A stretch of DNA of 64,000 bases from Candidatus Neomarinimicrobiota bacterium (GTDB taxonomy: Bacteria; Fidelibacterota; UBA2242; B5-G15). Where the stretch lies: assembly GCA_017656425.1 (NCBI GenBank), contig JACDNV010000005.1, forward strand, positions 62,001-126,000, read 5' to 3'. Position numbers and translations under genes: made by a program. Below, piece by piece: positions 26,177 through 36,893 of the stretch; the stretch's first letter is position 1; every line of letters starts with the position of its first letter. Under the pieces are notes generated by a model. That model searched no databases, had not been told where the DNA came from, and was given only the letters and a program-made list of their open reading frames with translations.

Positions 26177-27169
26177 TTACGGTACTTCGATCTTTTCAGC
26201 TATTCGATTGATTATGTTGTCTGATGTAATTTCTTCCGCTTCAGCTTCAAAAGTTAGTATAATACGATGTCTTAAGACATCATGGAGAATATCCTTTATA
26301 TCTTCAGGGATTACATATCCTCTTCCATTGATGAAGGCTTTTGCTTTTCCTGCGAGAGTAAGGTATATTGATGCCCTCGGTGAAGCACCGTATTCAATGA
26401 GACCAGCGATATCTTTTAAGCCGTAATTTTCAGGTTCCCTTGTAGCAAAGACAATATCTACGATGTATTTATTTATTTTTTCGTCAACATATATATCATT
26501 TAGAACTTTCCTTGCTTTCAAAATATTTTTTGGATCTACAATCGGGGTTACCTCAGGCAAGCCATCTGTTTTTGCCATCCTTTTTATAATTTTTATTTCC
26601 TCATCTTTGCTGGGATAACCTATCAGAACCTTTAACATGAATCGATCGATTTGTGCCTCGGGCAGAGGATATGTCCCTTCCTGTTCTATGGGATTTTGTG
26701 TGGCTAATACAAGGAACGGTTCTTCCAACTTATGTGTTTTTTCACCAATTGTTACCTGTTTTTCCTGCATCGCCTCTAAGAGGGCTGATTGAACTTTGGC
26801 AGGAGAACGGTTTATTTCATCTGCGAGGATTATATTTGCAAATATCGGTCCTTTTTTCGTTTCAAATTCTCCAGTCTTTTGATTATAAACCAGTGTTCCT
26901 ATTAAGTCAGCAGGAAGTAGATCCGGTGTGAATTGGATTCTTCTGAATGTTGTTTTAATTATTTTTGAGAGAGTGCTGATAGTTAGAGTTTTTGCCAGAC
27001 CAGGGACTCCCTCTATGAGAATATGCCCACGGCATAAGAGCCCTATTATCAATCTTTCAATAATTACGTCTTGTCCAACAATTACTTTTTTAATCTCGTC
27101 TTTTATTTTTTGTATGAATGTACTTTCATCTCGAATTCTTTCGTTTAGATCTGTTAGATCAAAAACCAT
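26177..27169 (-). CDS. MoxR-family AAA+ ATPase
   Basis: The 330-residue ATPase has the MoxR-type Walker A EGVPGLAKTLTIS near residue 54, PDLLPADLIGTLVYN near 82, Walker B IILADEINRSPAKVQSALLEAMQE near 112, sensor 1 LVLATQNPIEQEGTYPLPEAQIDRFML near 149 (cited in part) and a C-terminal lid with YGASPRASIYL. MoxR proteins act as chaperones that assemble or activate partners, commonly the DUF58/vWA proteins encoded beside them. A good AGAGGTAA ribosome site precedes the ATG. The gene follows the TPR lipoprotein with a three-base gap. Confidence 0.94.
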   Translation of the reverse strand: MVFDLTDLNERIRDESTFIQKIKDEIKKVIVGQDVIIERLIIGLLCRGHILIEGVPGLAKTLTISTLSKIIKTTFRRIQFTPDLLPADLIGTLVYNQKTGEFETKKGPIFANIILADEINRSPAKVQSALLEAMQEKQVTIGEKTHKLEEPFLVLATQNPIEQEGTYPLPEAQIDRFMLKVLIGYPSKDEEIKIIKRMAKTDGLPEVTPIVDPKNILKARKVLNDIYVDEKINKYIVDIVFATREPENYGLKDIAGLIEYGASPRASIYLTLAGKAKAFINGRGYVIPEDIKDILHDVLRHRIILTFEAEAEEITSDNIINRIAEKIEVP

Positions 27170-27172
27170 GAG

Positions 27173-27694
27173 TTACCTCTTGCTTCGATTTTCCTTTGTA
27201 AAAGTTTGTAGTTCCGGTATTTCATCGAGTGGTTTACCGAGATATTTTAGTTCCCACTTCGCTGATTGAGCTAAAATGTGGTGAGGATATTTATTAAGAA
27301 AAGCATTATAACTCTCCCTGGCTTTTTCATAGTCTTTGATTTCGTTGGCGTAGATATAACCAATCATAAACATAGCATTTGGAGCTTTTGGAGATTTCGG
27401 ATATTTCTGACAGATTCTATTATAAATAGCAAGGGCACTATCCATTTCCCTAAGGTTATTTTTATAAATTCCAGCCATTACAAAGAGTGCTTCAACAGTA
27501 AGTGAGTCTTCCGGATAGTATCTAACCATTTTCCGATAAAGATTGATGCTCTCTTCGTACTTCTTTTTCTCTAATAAGGATGTTGCCTGATCCCAATATC
27601 CCTTTGGATCCATTTTTGGTTCCTTTGAGCAATGAAATATTGAGAGTAGAGCAATCAATACTAAAATTGATAATATCAGATTTAAGCTTTTCAT
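27173..27694 (-). CDS. TPR lipoprotein (YfiO/BamD- or YbgF-like)
   Basis: The 173-residue protein has a lipoprotein signal ending at Cys23 (ILSILVLIALLSIFHC followed by SKEPKMDP) and then three to four TPR units: ATSLLEKKKYEESINLYRKMV near residue 37, AEALFVMAGIYKNN-type helices near 68 and FMIGYIYANEIKDYEKARESYNAFL near 110. The repeat style resembles BamD and YbgF, but it is shorter than BamD (about 240 residues) and is not next to bam genes. It is the first gene of the operon that continues with MoxR, DUF58, BatD and the Gld-type ABC genes. Confidence 0.75.
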   Translation of the reverse strand: MKSLNLILSILVLIALLSIFHCSKEPKMDPKGYWDQATSLLEKKKYEESINLYRKMVRYYPEDSLTVEALFVMAGIYKNNLREMDSALAIYNRICQKYPKSPKAPNAMFMIGYIYANEIKDYEKARESYNAFLNKYPHHILAQSAKWELKYLGKPLDEIPELQTFTKENRSKR

Positions 27695-27830
27695 AAGTCA
27701 CCTCGTGTAACTATTTTGTAATAATTCATAACCCCTCATAGGTATGGTAATTTATTCAATGGAAAGAAATGCTCAAAGACAAAAAATCAGGTATTATATT
27801 ACGATTTAGTTGATGATGTTCCAGAAAAAT

Positions 27831-30443
27831 TTATCTTTTAAAGACAATATTACCATTTTGAATATCAACTTTGATAGTATTTCCAGATTTAAATTTACCT
27901 TCTAGTATCTCGAGAGCCAGGGGATCAAGTATTCTCTTTTGTATCACTCTGCGTACAGGTCGAGCACCAAAGGCAGGGTCCCAGCTGGCTTTTGCGAGTA
28001 TTTCCCTTGCCTTTTGAGTTAACTGAACTTTAATGCCTTGACTCTCAAGTTGACTGGTTAGCCTGCTAAATTGTAGCTCAACAATTTTTTCCACATCTTT
28101 TGGCAGTAATGGTCTGAAAACAATGATCTCATCTATTCTATTTAAAAATTCTGGTTTCAGGTGACTCTTTAATTCTCTCATTACTGTTTCTTTTATATTT
28201 TCGTAAATGACTTCAAAATTATCCTCGTTTAGTGTTTCTGCTTGGCTCATTATATACTGACTTCCAAGATTTGATGTCATTATGATTATTGTGTTTTTGA
28301 AATTGGCAACTCGACCTTTATTATCGGTCAATCTACCTTCGTCAATAACTTGAAGCAGTATATTGAATACATCGGGGTGAGCTTTTTCAATCTCATCTAA
28401 TAGTATTACAGAATAAGGTTTTCTCCTTACTGCTTCAGTTAGTTGTCCGCCCTCTTCATATCCTACGTATCCCGGTGGGGCTCCAATTAATCTAGAAACA
28501 GAATGTTTTTCCATATATTCAGACATATCTATTCTAATAAGGGCATTTTCATCGTTGAATAGAAATTCAGCGAGTGCTTTTGCTAATTCTGTTTTACCTA
28601 TACCTGTGGAACCTGTAAATATGAACGTTGCGAGCGGTCTATTCTTATCTTGTAATCCAGCTCTGGCTCTTCTTATAGCATTGGACACTGCTTTTACGGC
28701 TTCATCCTGACCTACTACTCTCTGTTTGAGTCTTTCCTCCATATGTACGAGCTTTTCCTTTTCTGTCTCTACCAGTTTAGAAACAGGTATACCTGTCCAT
28801 TTAGATACAATTTCTGCCACATCTTCTGCGGTAACTTCTTCTTTAAGTAGAGGTTTCTGACTTTGAATCTTCTCTAATTTTTTCTTTTCTTCTTCTAGTG
28901 CTTTTTCTAATTCTATAATTTCAGCATACTTAATTTGTGCAGCTCTTTCCCAATTGCCCTCTCTTTCAGCTTGTTCTGCTTCATATCTTTTATCTTCAAT
29001 TTTCTTTTTAAGTTCATTTATATTATTCAAAAGTCCCTTTTCTTCTTGCCATCTACTTTCGAGAACCTTTTCCTTTTCCCTTAGTTCAGCAAGTTCACGT
29101 TGAATCTTTTCTATCTGTTTTTGAGATTCAGGATTGTCCTTTTCTTTGGATAATGCAAGGTTTTCGATTTCTAATTGAGCAATTTTTCTTTTTATCTCAT
29201 CCAGTTCGGCAGGCATGGAATCAATCTGCAACCTCAGTCTACTGGCTGCTTCATCAATTAGATCTATAGCTTTGTCAGGTAAAAATCTATCGGTTATGTA
29301 ACGATGAGATAACTCTACAGCAGCTACAATTGCACCATCTGTTATTCTAATACCGTGGTGTATTTCATATCTTTCTTTGATTCCTCTTAATATAGAGATT
29401 GAATCTTCTACGCTTGGCTCATCTATATATACAGGCTGGAATCTCCTCTCGAGAGCTTTATCCTTTTCTATATACTTTCTATATTCTTCGACAGTTGTAG
29501 CTCCTATACATCTCAATTCCCCTCTGGCAAGAGGAGGTTTTAAAATATTTGATGCATCTACAGCACCTTCTGCAGCTCCAGCACCGACGACTGTATGTAT
29601 TTCGTCGATAAATAGAATAATATTTCCATCGGATTCAACTATTTCTTTTATTACAGCTTTTAATCTGTCCTCAAATTCACCGCGGTATTTAGCTCCCGCA
29701 ATTAGAGCGCCCATATCCAATGCCATGACCCTTTTATCTTTCATAGGTTCGGGAACATCACCTGATACTATGCGGAGTGCTAAGCCCTCCACAATTGCTG
29801 TTTTCCCAACTCCTGGATCACCAATTAGTACTGGATTGTTTTTGGTTCTTCTAGATAGAACCTGTAGGACCCTTCTTATTTCATCTTCTCTCCCGATTAC
29901 AGGATCGAGTTTACCCCTTTTTGCAAGATCGTTCAGGTCACGACAGAATTTTTTTAATGCCTGATATTTGTCTTCTGGTGATTGATCTGTGACCCTCTGT
30001 GTACCTCTGAATTCTTTAATAGCTTTTTTGATTGAATCAGCAGTGATTCCATTATTTTTTAGAAATGCCCTTAGTCCTGCTTTTGCTACACTCTCTATAC
30101 CGATTAATAAATGTTCAGCGCTTATATACTCATCTCCAAATTTTCTTGCTTCTTCTTCTGCTATCTGGAAAAGTCTATTTGTGTCACTACTTAAGAATGG
30201 CTGTTCGGGTGTTCCTATTACTTTTGGTAGTTTCTGGATTAGATTTTCTGTTTCAGATTTTATTGGGTCAATGTTTCCAACAAGTTTCTTCAGCACAGAT
30301 AATCCAGCATTATCTGGGGTCGTTAACAATGAGAGAAAGACATGCTCTGGTTCGATCGCCTGATTATTATTTTTTAAGGCTATATCTATTGTATTCTTTA
30401 TTATTTCCTGTGCTTTTATTGTATAACGATCTAGATTTATCAT
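27831..30443 (-). CDS. clpB: ClpB disaggregase
   Basis: This 870-residue Hsp100 protein has an N-terminal Clp_N double repeat (residues 1-145), AAA-1 with [15 protein letters not shown] near 208 and [13 protein letters not shown] near 280, a long coiled-coil middle domain (about 410-530, for example [16 protein letters not shown]), and AAA-2 with [20 protein letters not shown] near 611 and a Walker B in [17 protein letters not shown]. The middle domain identifies it as ClpB rather than ClpA/C. ClpB works with DnaK to resolve aggregates. GGGAGGGT precedes the ATG. No CIRCE element or clear sigma-32 promoter is visible upstream; it may share the tam transcript. Confidence 0.97.
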   Translation of the reverse strand: MINLDRYTIKAQEIIKNTIDIALKNNNQAIEPEHVFLSLLTTPDNAGLSVLKKLVGNIDPIKSETENLIQKLPKVIGTPEQPFLSSDTNRLFQIAEEEARKFGDEYISAEHLLIGIESVAKAGLRAFLKNNGITADSIKKAIKEFRGTQRVTDQSPEDKYQALKKFCRDLNDLAKRGKLDPVIGREDEIRRVLQVLSRRTKNNPVLIGDPGVGKTAIVEGLALRIVSGDVPEPMKDKRVMALDMGALIAGAKYRGEFEDRLKAVIKEIVESDGNIILFIDEIHTVVGAGAAEGAVDASNILKPPLARGELRCIGATTVEEYRKYIEKDKALERRFQPVYIDEPSVEDSISILRGIKERYEIHHGIRITDGAIVAAVELSHRYITDRFLPDKAIDLIDEAASRLRLQIDSMPAELDEIKRKIAQLEIENLALSKEKDNPESQKQIEKIQRELAELREKEKVLESRWQEEKGLLNNINELKKKIEDKRYEAEQAEREGNWERAAQIKYAEIIELEKALEEEKKKLEKIQSQKPLLKEEVTAEDVAEIVSKWTGIPVSKLVETEKEKLVHMEERLKQRVVGQDEAVKAVSNAIRRARAGLQDKNRPLATFIFTGSTGIGKTELAKALAEFLFNDENALIRIDMSEYMEKHSVSRLIGAPPGYVGYEEGGQLTEAVRRKPYSVILLDEIEKAHPDVFNILLQVIDEGRLTDNKGRVANFKNTIIIMTSNLGSQYIMSQAETLNEDNFEVIYENIKETVMRELKSHLKPEFLNRIDEIIVFRPLLPKDVEKIVELQFSRLTSQLESQGIKVQLTQKAREILAKASWDPAFGARPVRRVIQKRILDPLALEILEGKFKSGNTIKVDIQNGNIVFKR

Positions 30444-30478
30444 TTGCTACCCTCCCTTTTTTGTTTTACCAATAGCAA

Positions 30479-32299
30479 TTAAAACGCATATTGTAAAGCA
30501 AATTGTATCAGGCTATTGGTTTTTGTCTCTACTCGCGATTTCAAAATTTTCGCATAGTCAATTCTTAACGGTCCTAAAGGGGTAGCAAATGTTAAGCCAA
30601 ATCCGGCATCTATACTTAGCTCTATCTTATTGACATCTTTTATGTCATATTGTAGATCTCCTATGTCAATAAATAATTCACCGCCCATAATCCAGACAAT
30701 CGGGAAACGTAATTCTGTATTAAAAATTACTTTAAGATTTCCTCCAACAGGTCTTTTATTGACTATTAAATATTCTCTATCTAACCATGCTCGTAGGCTT
30801 GTCGAACCACCAAGATAAAATATTTCATATTCCGGGGTTGCCTTTTTACCAAGATTATCCATGATTCCAATTTTTACCCTATTTGCCCAGATTATATTTT
30901 TATATATATCTGTATAGTGGTTAAAAGTTGTTTCGAGTTTGTAATATTTAGTGGTGCTAAAAGGAAATATTCCCGCTAGTTTTGCTGTAGTATTAAAAAA
31001 TGTTCCATTAGAAGGGTAAAGGAAGTTATCTCTATTGTCTTCATAAATAATTATATTTATGGAGTTTTCTACATCTCTTTGTCGTGATATCAAACTACCA
31101 TAGGAATAACTATATATAACCCTCCTAATCTCAAAAGCTGTTTTTATAAACTTTCTCTTGCTTTTTCGATAAGTTAGTGAATATTCTTGACCATAATTTG
31201 TGATTTCTTGATTCTGATAAATTTGGTTGTTAAAAAAAGTTTTAACAGATGTTAAAGACCTAAATTTGAATAACCAGGGTTCTGTATAAGTTATTTCAAA
31301 ATCTGTTTTTGGTCTTATATGAACGCTGGAAAGATTTAATGAACCGATTAATTTGACGTTTAGTTTAGTGCCACGATTTGTAAGATACCTATGGAGCCAT
31401 TCAGATGTTATATCAAATGATGTGTATGGTTCACTACCGGCTGAGATACCACGGTCTTGACCAAAACCAATACTAAGACCCAGATATCTTTTTTCCAATT
31501 CTCTTAATATAATGTTTAGATGTGCAATTTTGTTAACAGTATCTATGGAGCTTATTGTTATATTTACACTTGAGAAGAGGCCTGTTTCATAAATATATCT
31601 ACGGGATTTTTCTATTTTCTCTTTAGAATAAATATCACCGCTTTTTATTATCATTTCTCTCAAAACTATATTGGGTTTAACAGTTTTAAGTCCCTGAATA
31701 TCTATATTTCCAATTTTATACACACTGCCTTCATTGATCGACAGTTTAAATAGAATCTGATTATCTTCTTCGATCTGAATTTTATCCTTCATTTTTACGT
31801 TTAAATATCCTTTATCAAGGTAAAGTGATAAGATTTTGTTTAGACCTGTTCTAATAGCATGTTGGTTAAAAGGCTCTCCATTTTTCACGTCAAAATATTT
31901 CCTTAACTGCCTTTCTGAAAATTGTCTGGTACCAGTAATTTTTAAACTTTTCAAGTAGTATCTTTTACCCTCGACTATAAAGAAATATACATTCACAAGA
32001 TTATCTTCTATAGAAATAGAGTCATTTATTATGCATTCAAGAAATCCATTGTTTTTATAGAAATTTGTAAGATTTATTTTATCCAGCTCAAGAATTCTTC
32101 TGTTGAAGATAGATTTAGAAATCAATCCCTTTTCTTTCATAATCAGGTTTTTCTTAAGAATCTTGTCTTCAAAATTTTTATTACCATAAAAATAAATATA
32201 ATTGACATAATAATTTCTTTTTGAAGTTATTGTCGCTTGTGGAAAAACAAGACTGATAAATAAAAATATAGATATTAGTTTTGTTAGAATTTTTCTCAT
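30479..32299 (-). CDS. tamA: TamA-like Omp85 protein (POTRA domains plus barrel)
   Basis: The 606-residue protein has a signal peptide (ILTKLISIFLFISLVFPQ), about three POTRA domains (for example LKSLKITGTRQFSERQLRKYF near residue 116 and YKIGNIDIQGLKTVKPNIVLREM near 194) and a 16-strand-type Omp85 barrel from about 270, with the conserved FYLGGSTSLRAWLDREY near 480 and a C-terminal beta-signal ending QFALQYAF. With three rather than five POTRA repeats and a TamB gene six bases upstream, TamA is more likely than BamA. The pair helps insert outer-membrane proteins or moves lipids to the outer membrane. Confidence 0.83.
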   Translation of the reverse strand: MRKILTKLISIFLFISLVFPQATITSKRNYYVNYIYFYGNKNFEDKILKKNLIMKEKGLISKSIFNRRILELDKINLTNFYKNNGFLECIINDSISIEDNLVNVYFFIVEGKRYYLKSLKITGTRQFSERQLRKYFDVKNGEPFNQHAIRTGLNKILSLYLDKGYLNVKMKDKIQIEEDNQILFKLSINEGSVYKIGNIDIQGLKTVKPNIVLREMIIKSGDIYSKEKIEKSRRYIYETGLFSSVNITISSIDTVNKIAHLNIILRELEKRYLGLSIGFGQDRGISAGSEPYTSFDITSEWLHRYLTNRGTKLNVKLIGSLNLSSVHIRPKTDFEITYTEPWLFKFRSLTSVKTFFNNQIYQNQEITNYGQEYSLTYRKSKRKFIKTAFEIRRVIYSYSYGSLISRQRDVENSINIIIYEDNRDNFLYPSNGTFFNTTAKLAGIFPFSTTKYYKLETTFNHYTDIYKNIIWANRVKIGIMDNLGKKATPEYEIFYLGGSTSLRAWLDREYLIVNKRPVGGNLKVIFNTELRFPIVWIMGGELFIDIGDLQYDIKDVNKIELSIDAGFGLTFATPLGPLRIDYAKILKSRVETKTNSLIQFALQYAF

Positions 32300-32304
32300 A
32301 TTGA

Positions 32305-35300
32305 TTAGTACCTGTACTTATATTTATACCGAATGTGAATCAATCCTTGTGAGTCTACATTACCAACTATAGAAAAGTTAGGATTTATAAAATACTCAAT
32401 TTCAAATGTTTGAAATGGTTCTGTTAAGGAAAGACTTCGTTCATAGGTAAGAAATAAATTGGATCTTAATCTTCGACTGAGCATTATAGTCCATTGTTCA
32501 GGAGGAGTGGATGCTGTAAAGGAGCCTCCTGTTCTTACCTCGATATCGTCAACCAGTCCTAATTGCGTTATTTGATTCTTTAATAGTCTTTCAAAATAAA
32601 TTCCGAAAATGTTTACAGCCTCTCCAGTTAATTGTTGTCCTGTGAGTCCCGATTCAAGAGTTTGAACTTTTGCTAGATATTTAATGATATCGGCTTCGGA
32701 ATATTTATCAGATATAAAGTGAAGTGTTGGATTATTCAATTCTCCACTTATCTGTACAGTTACATATTCGCTTGTGTATTTCCCATCGCCAGTGACAGTA
32801 TCTGGAACAGCGATATTTACACCTGCTATTATATCAACCTGAGGGCTTGACAGTGAAGGATCAAAATATATATCTCCCTTTTCGATTACAAACTTATAGC
32901 CGAGATAATAGAAGTTACCTTTCCTTGTATGAAGTTCCCCTGAAATTTGGAGCGGCTCATTAATCTCTTTTGTAAGAAATAGTTCACCTTCCATCTGGCA
33001 GTCAAGCATACTGCTTTTGATATAGAGATTTGCGGGGAAGTTGATATGTATATTTATTGCAAGATTTTTCAAACTTTCGCTTCCTTCTGTCTCACTGGTT
33101 TTTAATAGCTCGCTTCTAATTATTAGTTCTTTGTTATTTACTTCACCTTCAATTTTTATAGTTTTATTGCCAGTGACTTTTAAGTTTCCGTCCATAATAC
33201 CCTCATATTCTCCGAGGAAGGTTCTGAAATAGAGGTCTTTGCCATTTAGATTTAAGTTTAAAACTGGTTTGAAAGGATTTGAGATATCAATATCACCCGA
33301 TATGGTAATATTTGGATATGAGGATTTTTTTGATGAAGGTTTAAAAATCTTTGATAAATATTTACCAATTCTATTAAATACACCCTTATATTGAGGCTTT
33401 TCTCTTTTTGTAAAACCGGATAATGAAATTATTTTTATTTTATTATTCTCTATAATTCCACTACCAACAAGGCTCGTTATAGGATTTTCGATGAAACTTA
33501 GGTATAGAACGTCAGTTTTCGCATTAATATTTCCACGATAAACAATAGAGTCTGGTGTGTTTGAAAGATTTAAAGCAATGGCATAATCTCCGATTATGTT
33601 TTGAAATATCTGACCATATTTTGTTAAAAATTCAAGAGTATTACTTTTGGCAGAAATATTCACATTTATTGTTGAATCTTTTAGCATTTTAATTTCTAAA
33701 GGATTGATGCTGACAGAATAGGGGATAAATCCATAAGCTTTATAATTTGAGCTATCCTCAGCAATAATTGCATCTGTTAATATTAGATTTTTCTCAGCAT
33801 ATCTCCCTTTTATATACATTGTATCCGCATCTAATTTATCGAAGACCGGATCTTTTATCCCAAGATTAATGTCAAGTTGGGGATTGTTAAGTATCCCTGT
33901 TACGTTTATAAAACCATTAATTTTACCCCTTTTGTTTATACCTTTGAAAAATACTGGATCAAGGTAAGTTATGTCGAAACTATCGGATTTAATAGATATT
34001 GAGATACTGTCATTTCGGGCAAGAATTCGGTCTATAATTGTTGTTGGTTGCCTCTTTCTGATATAACCTGATATTGATAAAATACCATTATATTTATCTA
34101 TAAGGTTTAATCTATTTATTAAAATTTTATTAACATTGTAGGATATTTCACCATATGCTGAATTATAACTATATCCATTGTATTTAAAATTGTCTATATA
34201 GAATAATGCTTTTGCATTTTTGTCCTTATTAAAATTTACTATTACTTTCGATTTTAGAGTTCCGTCAATGTCATTTTTAACTCCTAAAATGTCGGTAAGT
34301 TTTCCAATGTTAATGTTAGATATACGTGAATTTATGAAAAAATGCTTTCTTTTATATATTTCGGCATTTATTTCAAAATAGCCCGAGTCTATTGAGACTC
34401 TTGAGCTTTTGACTTTTATTGTATCATTATACAATCCGATATAAATTGGTGTTGAATTTTTAATAATTGCATCATGGTAGTTAGCATGTAAGTTATCAAC
34501 TATAAATTGTTTAAACGCTATGATTTTCCCTGATAGTGAAACAGATTTAGTTCTATCATATGATTGAAGATTATCTATAAATATTGTATCATTTTTAATA
34601 TGTGTAAAGATATTTGATGTTGGTATTTTTCTTCCCAATGGTTTTATTATTGCTTTGCTGAATTCTATGTCAATATTACCAAATCTTTTATTGGATGAAT
34701 ATACATAGCCAAATCTTGCCATAAAATCACTAAGGGTAAAGTGGTTTGAATCAAGAGAATCTATTTTGATCCATCCCTTTATATCAGGTTTATTTACATC
34801 ACCTGATACATTAAAATAGCAATTTCCCTTGCCTGTGAGTTTTGATGATTTAATCAAGTACGAGAAATTCGATAGTTTTTTCACCTGGGCATATGCTTCG
34901 GCATTGATATAATTAGAAGATAGATCATATTTACCTCTTATGTATATTTTATTTCCATAAACATTTAAAAAAAGTGTATCAGTAATCGATACTATATTGT
35001 TTTTAAATAGAAATTTCCCCTTTATATCAGTTACTTTTTGGTTTTTTACTTTTATAAAATCAAAGTCTGTTTTTATTTTAAATTCAATGGGAATATATTC
35101 CTTTACTTTTTTGCTGGTAATAAAGATACTACCTGTCGAGGATAGAGGGGTATTAAAGTTGTACAGTTGATTAATCGAGGCATCAGTAAATTGTATTTTT
35201 GCATATATTGTATCATCTCTTACTATGAAGAATTTACCCGAATATGAGCTGTTTTCTAGTCTTGCAGATAGATTATTTATTATTATTGTATCATTGTTAA

Positions 35301-36189
35301 CTATGCAATCCAGTACTCCATTGTTTAATGATTTGTTTAGCATTTTTCCGCTAAATATCCCGTAGAAATTTATCCTTGACTTTTCTATTGATGTTTTTCC
35401 TTTTATATTTAAGAAATCATCTTGATTTGGAAATTTGTATGATGTCTTGAACCTTTCAGAAAGAATAATATTTTGAACGTTTAAGTCTAGTTCTCCTTTT
35501 AAATTTAAAAAATCTATTATACCACTAAGCTTTATTATAGAACTCTTATTTTTTAGATTAAATTTTTCAACGTTTATAATATTTTTTGAATAGACAAATT
35601 GTGCATTGGTAAGGTTAAATGATTCCCGATAGGTAGGAATGTGTAGATATGAATCATTTAATTTAACGGTAACTTTATCATTCTGTATATTAATTTTTGA
35701 TCTAACGAATGCCGAATCAATAACAATATTGTCATTATTATAGATATTGAGATTATTTAATTCTACCTTTTTAATCGTTGTTACGGTGTTTTTTTCACCC
35801 TTTTTAGTTTTTTTTGTAGGAGTTTTATCTGTTTTAAATTTAAATGGTAAATATATGTTTGTGTTTTTTAATTTGATTTTTGATATCGTAGGTGTTTTTG
35901 TAAGGAAAGATAAGAGGCTGAACCTTATTAAAAATGTATCAGTCTGGCAGATTAACTTGTTATTTGAAGCGTTAAAAATATCTACACCATAGAAATCGAA
36001 ACCTGAGATAAGGCTACCCTTTATACTTTTTGCCTTCAAGTTTATATTTAATGAAGTCAGCTGTTTATTGAAGTAGTCAAGGAAATATGAATCCCAGTAT
36101 TGAATATGATGCAAGAGGTATACACCCGATATGACAAGAAATATTGCTAATAATGTGATTATTACTAATATTTTAATAAGTGTATTCAT
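32305..36189 (-). CDS. tamB: TamB/AsmA-like inter-membrane bridge protein
   Basis: The 1294-residue protein has an N-terminal signal anchor (ILVIITLLAIFLVISGVYLLHH) and a very long, repetitive beta-rich region of short Asn/Asp/Ser-rich strands typical of AsmA/TamB beta-taco proteins. The C-terminal DUF490 domain (about 1080-1294) shows GELHTRKGNFYYLGYKFVIEKGDIYF, PTLHFISDKYSEADIIKYLA and MLSRRLRSNLFLTYERSLS, which are clear TamB landmarks. It lies six bases before tamA. TamB spans the periplasm as a hydrophobic groove for phospholipid flow or barrel assembly. It is the first gene of a long - strand run, so its promoter must lie in 36190-36893. Confidence 0.88.
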   Translation of the reverse strand: MNTLIKILVIITLLAIFLVISGVYLLHHIQYWDSYFLDYFNKQLTSLNINLKAKSIKGSLISGFDFYGVDIFNASNNKLICQTDTFLIRFSLLSFLTKTPTISKIKLKNTNIYLPFKFKTDKTPTKKTKKGEKNTVTTIKKVELNNLNIYNNDNIVIDSAFVRSKINIQNDKVTVKLNDSYLHIPTYRESFNLTNAQFVYSKNIINVEKFNLKNKSSIIKLSGIIDFLNLKGELDLNVQNIILSERFKTSYKFPNQDDFLNIKGKTSIEKSRINFYGIFSGKMLNKSLNNGVLDCIVNNDTIIINNLSARLENSSYSGKFFIVRDDTIYAKIQFTDASINQLYNFNTPLSSTGSIFITSKKVKEYIPIEFKIKTDFDFIKVKNQKVTDIKGKFLFKNNIVSITDTLFLNVYGNKIYIRGKYDLSSNYINAEAYAQVKKLSNFSYLIKSSKLTGKGNCYFNVSGDVNKPDIKGWIKIDSLDSNHFTLSDFMARFGYVYSSNKRFGNIDIEFSKAIIKPLGRKIPTSNIFTHIKNDTIFIDNLQSYDRTKSVSLSGKIIAFKQFIVDNLHANYHDAIIKNSTPIYIGLYNDTIKVKSSRVSIDSGYFEINAEIYKRKHFFINSRISNINIGKLTDILGVKNDIDGTLKSKVIVNFNKDKNAKALFYIDNFKYNGYSYNSAYGEISYNVNKILINRLNLIDKYNGILSISGYIRKRQPTTIIDRILARNDSISISIKSDSFDITYLDPVFFKGINKRGKINGFINVTGILNNPQLDINLGIKDPVFDKLDADTMYIKGRYAEKNLILTDAIIAEDSSNYKAYGFIPYSVSINPLEIKMLKDSTINVNISAKSNTLEFLTKYGQIFQNIIGDYAIALNLSNTPDSIVYRGNINAKTDVLYLSFIENPITSLVGSGIIENNKIKIISLSGFTKREKPQYKGVFNRIGKYLSKIFKPSSKKSSYPNITISGDIDISNPFKPVLNLNLNGKDLYFRTFLGEYEGIMDGNLKVTGNKTIKIEGEVNNKELIIRSELLKTSETEGSESLKNLAINIHINFPANLYIKSSMLDCQMEGELFLTKEINEPLQISGELHTRKGNFYYLGYKFVIEKGDIYFDPSLSSPQVDIIAGVNIAVPDTVTGDGKYTSEYVTVQISGELNNPTLHFISDKYSEADIIKYLAKVQTLESGLTGQQLTGEAVNIFGIYFERLLKNQITQLGLVDDIEVRTGGSFTASTPPEQWTIMLSRRLRSNLFLTYERSLSLTEPFQTFEIEYFINPNFSIVGNVDSQGLIHIRYKYKYRY

Positions 36190-36893
36190 ATCTATTCTAA
36201 ATATGCCCCTTTTGGGAAAATTGTATAATTAATTCTAATTTCCCGAATGCTAAGCCTTTCATCAAATTACAACCATAAAATTAATAAATTTTTGACAAAA
36301 TATGACATTTATGTTTGGATTCTGGTTAAGTGATTCCTATAAAGTTTTCTCTGTTTTTTAGGTTTTTATTGGTAATGTTTTCGATAATAAAAGTAATTGA
36401 TGGCTGAGCAAATTTAATTTTATTTGAATAGGTAAATATTTGAAAATAACCACCTATCTTATATGGAAGAGGAAAGGTAATGTATATTATACAAGGGGTT
36501 AGTATTGGAGACAGGGTAGTAATTCTAAATGATTCAAGACTATGGGGGATATATTTACATGAATAATTCAATTGGGATATTGATTAGAAAAACAAAAAGA
36601 AGACTCAAGAAATGGAGATGTTTCAAGGCAAAATACCTGTTTTTATTACTTATTCTTTGTATTTAAAGCGCAAAACAAGAAATATTTATCAAGGAAATTG
36701 AAAAGCTGGGAGTGCCATTTTAGCGCCCGTTTGAGTTATTTGAATTACACAGAGGGCGAGCCATTGGAAACGCAATTATATTATCTCTATAGGTTTCAAG
36801 AAAAGGCTTTTCTTAAATCAAAGACAATCAACTTGAATCTAACCCATTTCCTTTATTTTTGATACTATTATATGTATATTTTTTCTTAGCAGT
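36190..36893. other. 704-base intergenic region between divergent tamB and HTCS genes
   Basis: No convincing gene was found. It must contain the promoters of the divergent tamB and HTCS genes, but I see no strong consensus pair. Two short + strand frames run head to tail: one of 28 codons encoding VYIIQGVSIGDRVVIL near 36480, which resembles the end of an efflux adaptor domain only faintly, and one of 35 codons at 36559-36666 ending in a hydrophobic YLFLLLILCI. A third frame near 36680-36860 is also open. These may be remnants of a lost gene. Confidence 0.4.

Noticed and set aside
29377-29964. 195-codon + strand open frame opposite clpB
   Set aside because: It is the antisense shadow of the strongly conserved clpB AAA-1 region; low-complexity Ser/Pro content and no ribosome site.
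36326-36571. 81-codon - strand frame between tamB and the HTCS gene
   Set aside because: No ribosome site, no recognisable motif and unlikely composition; treated as chance.
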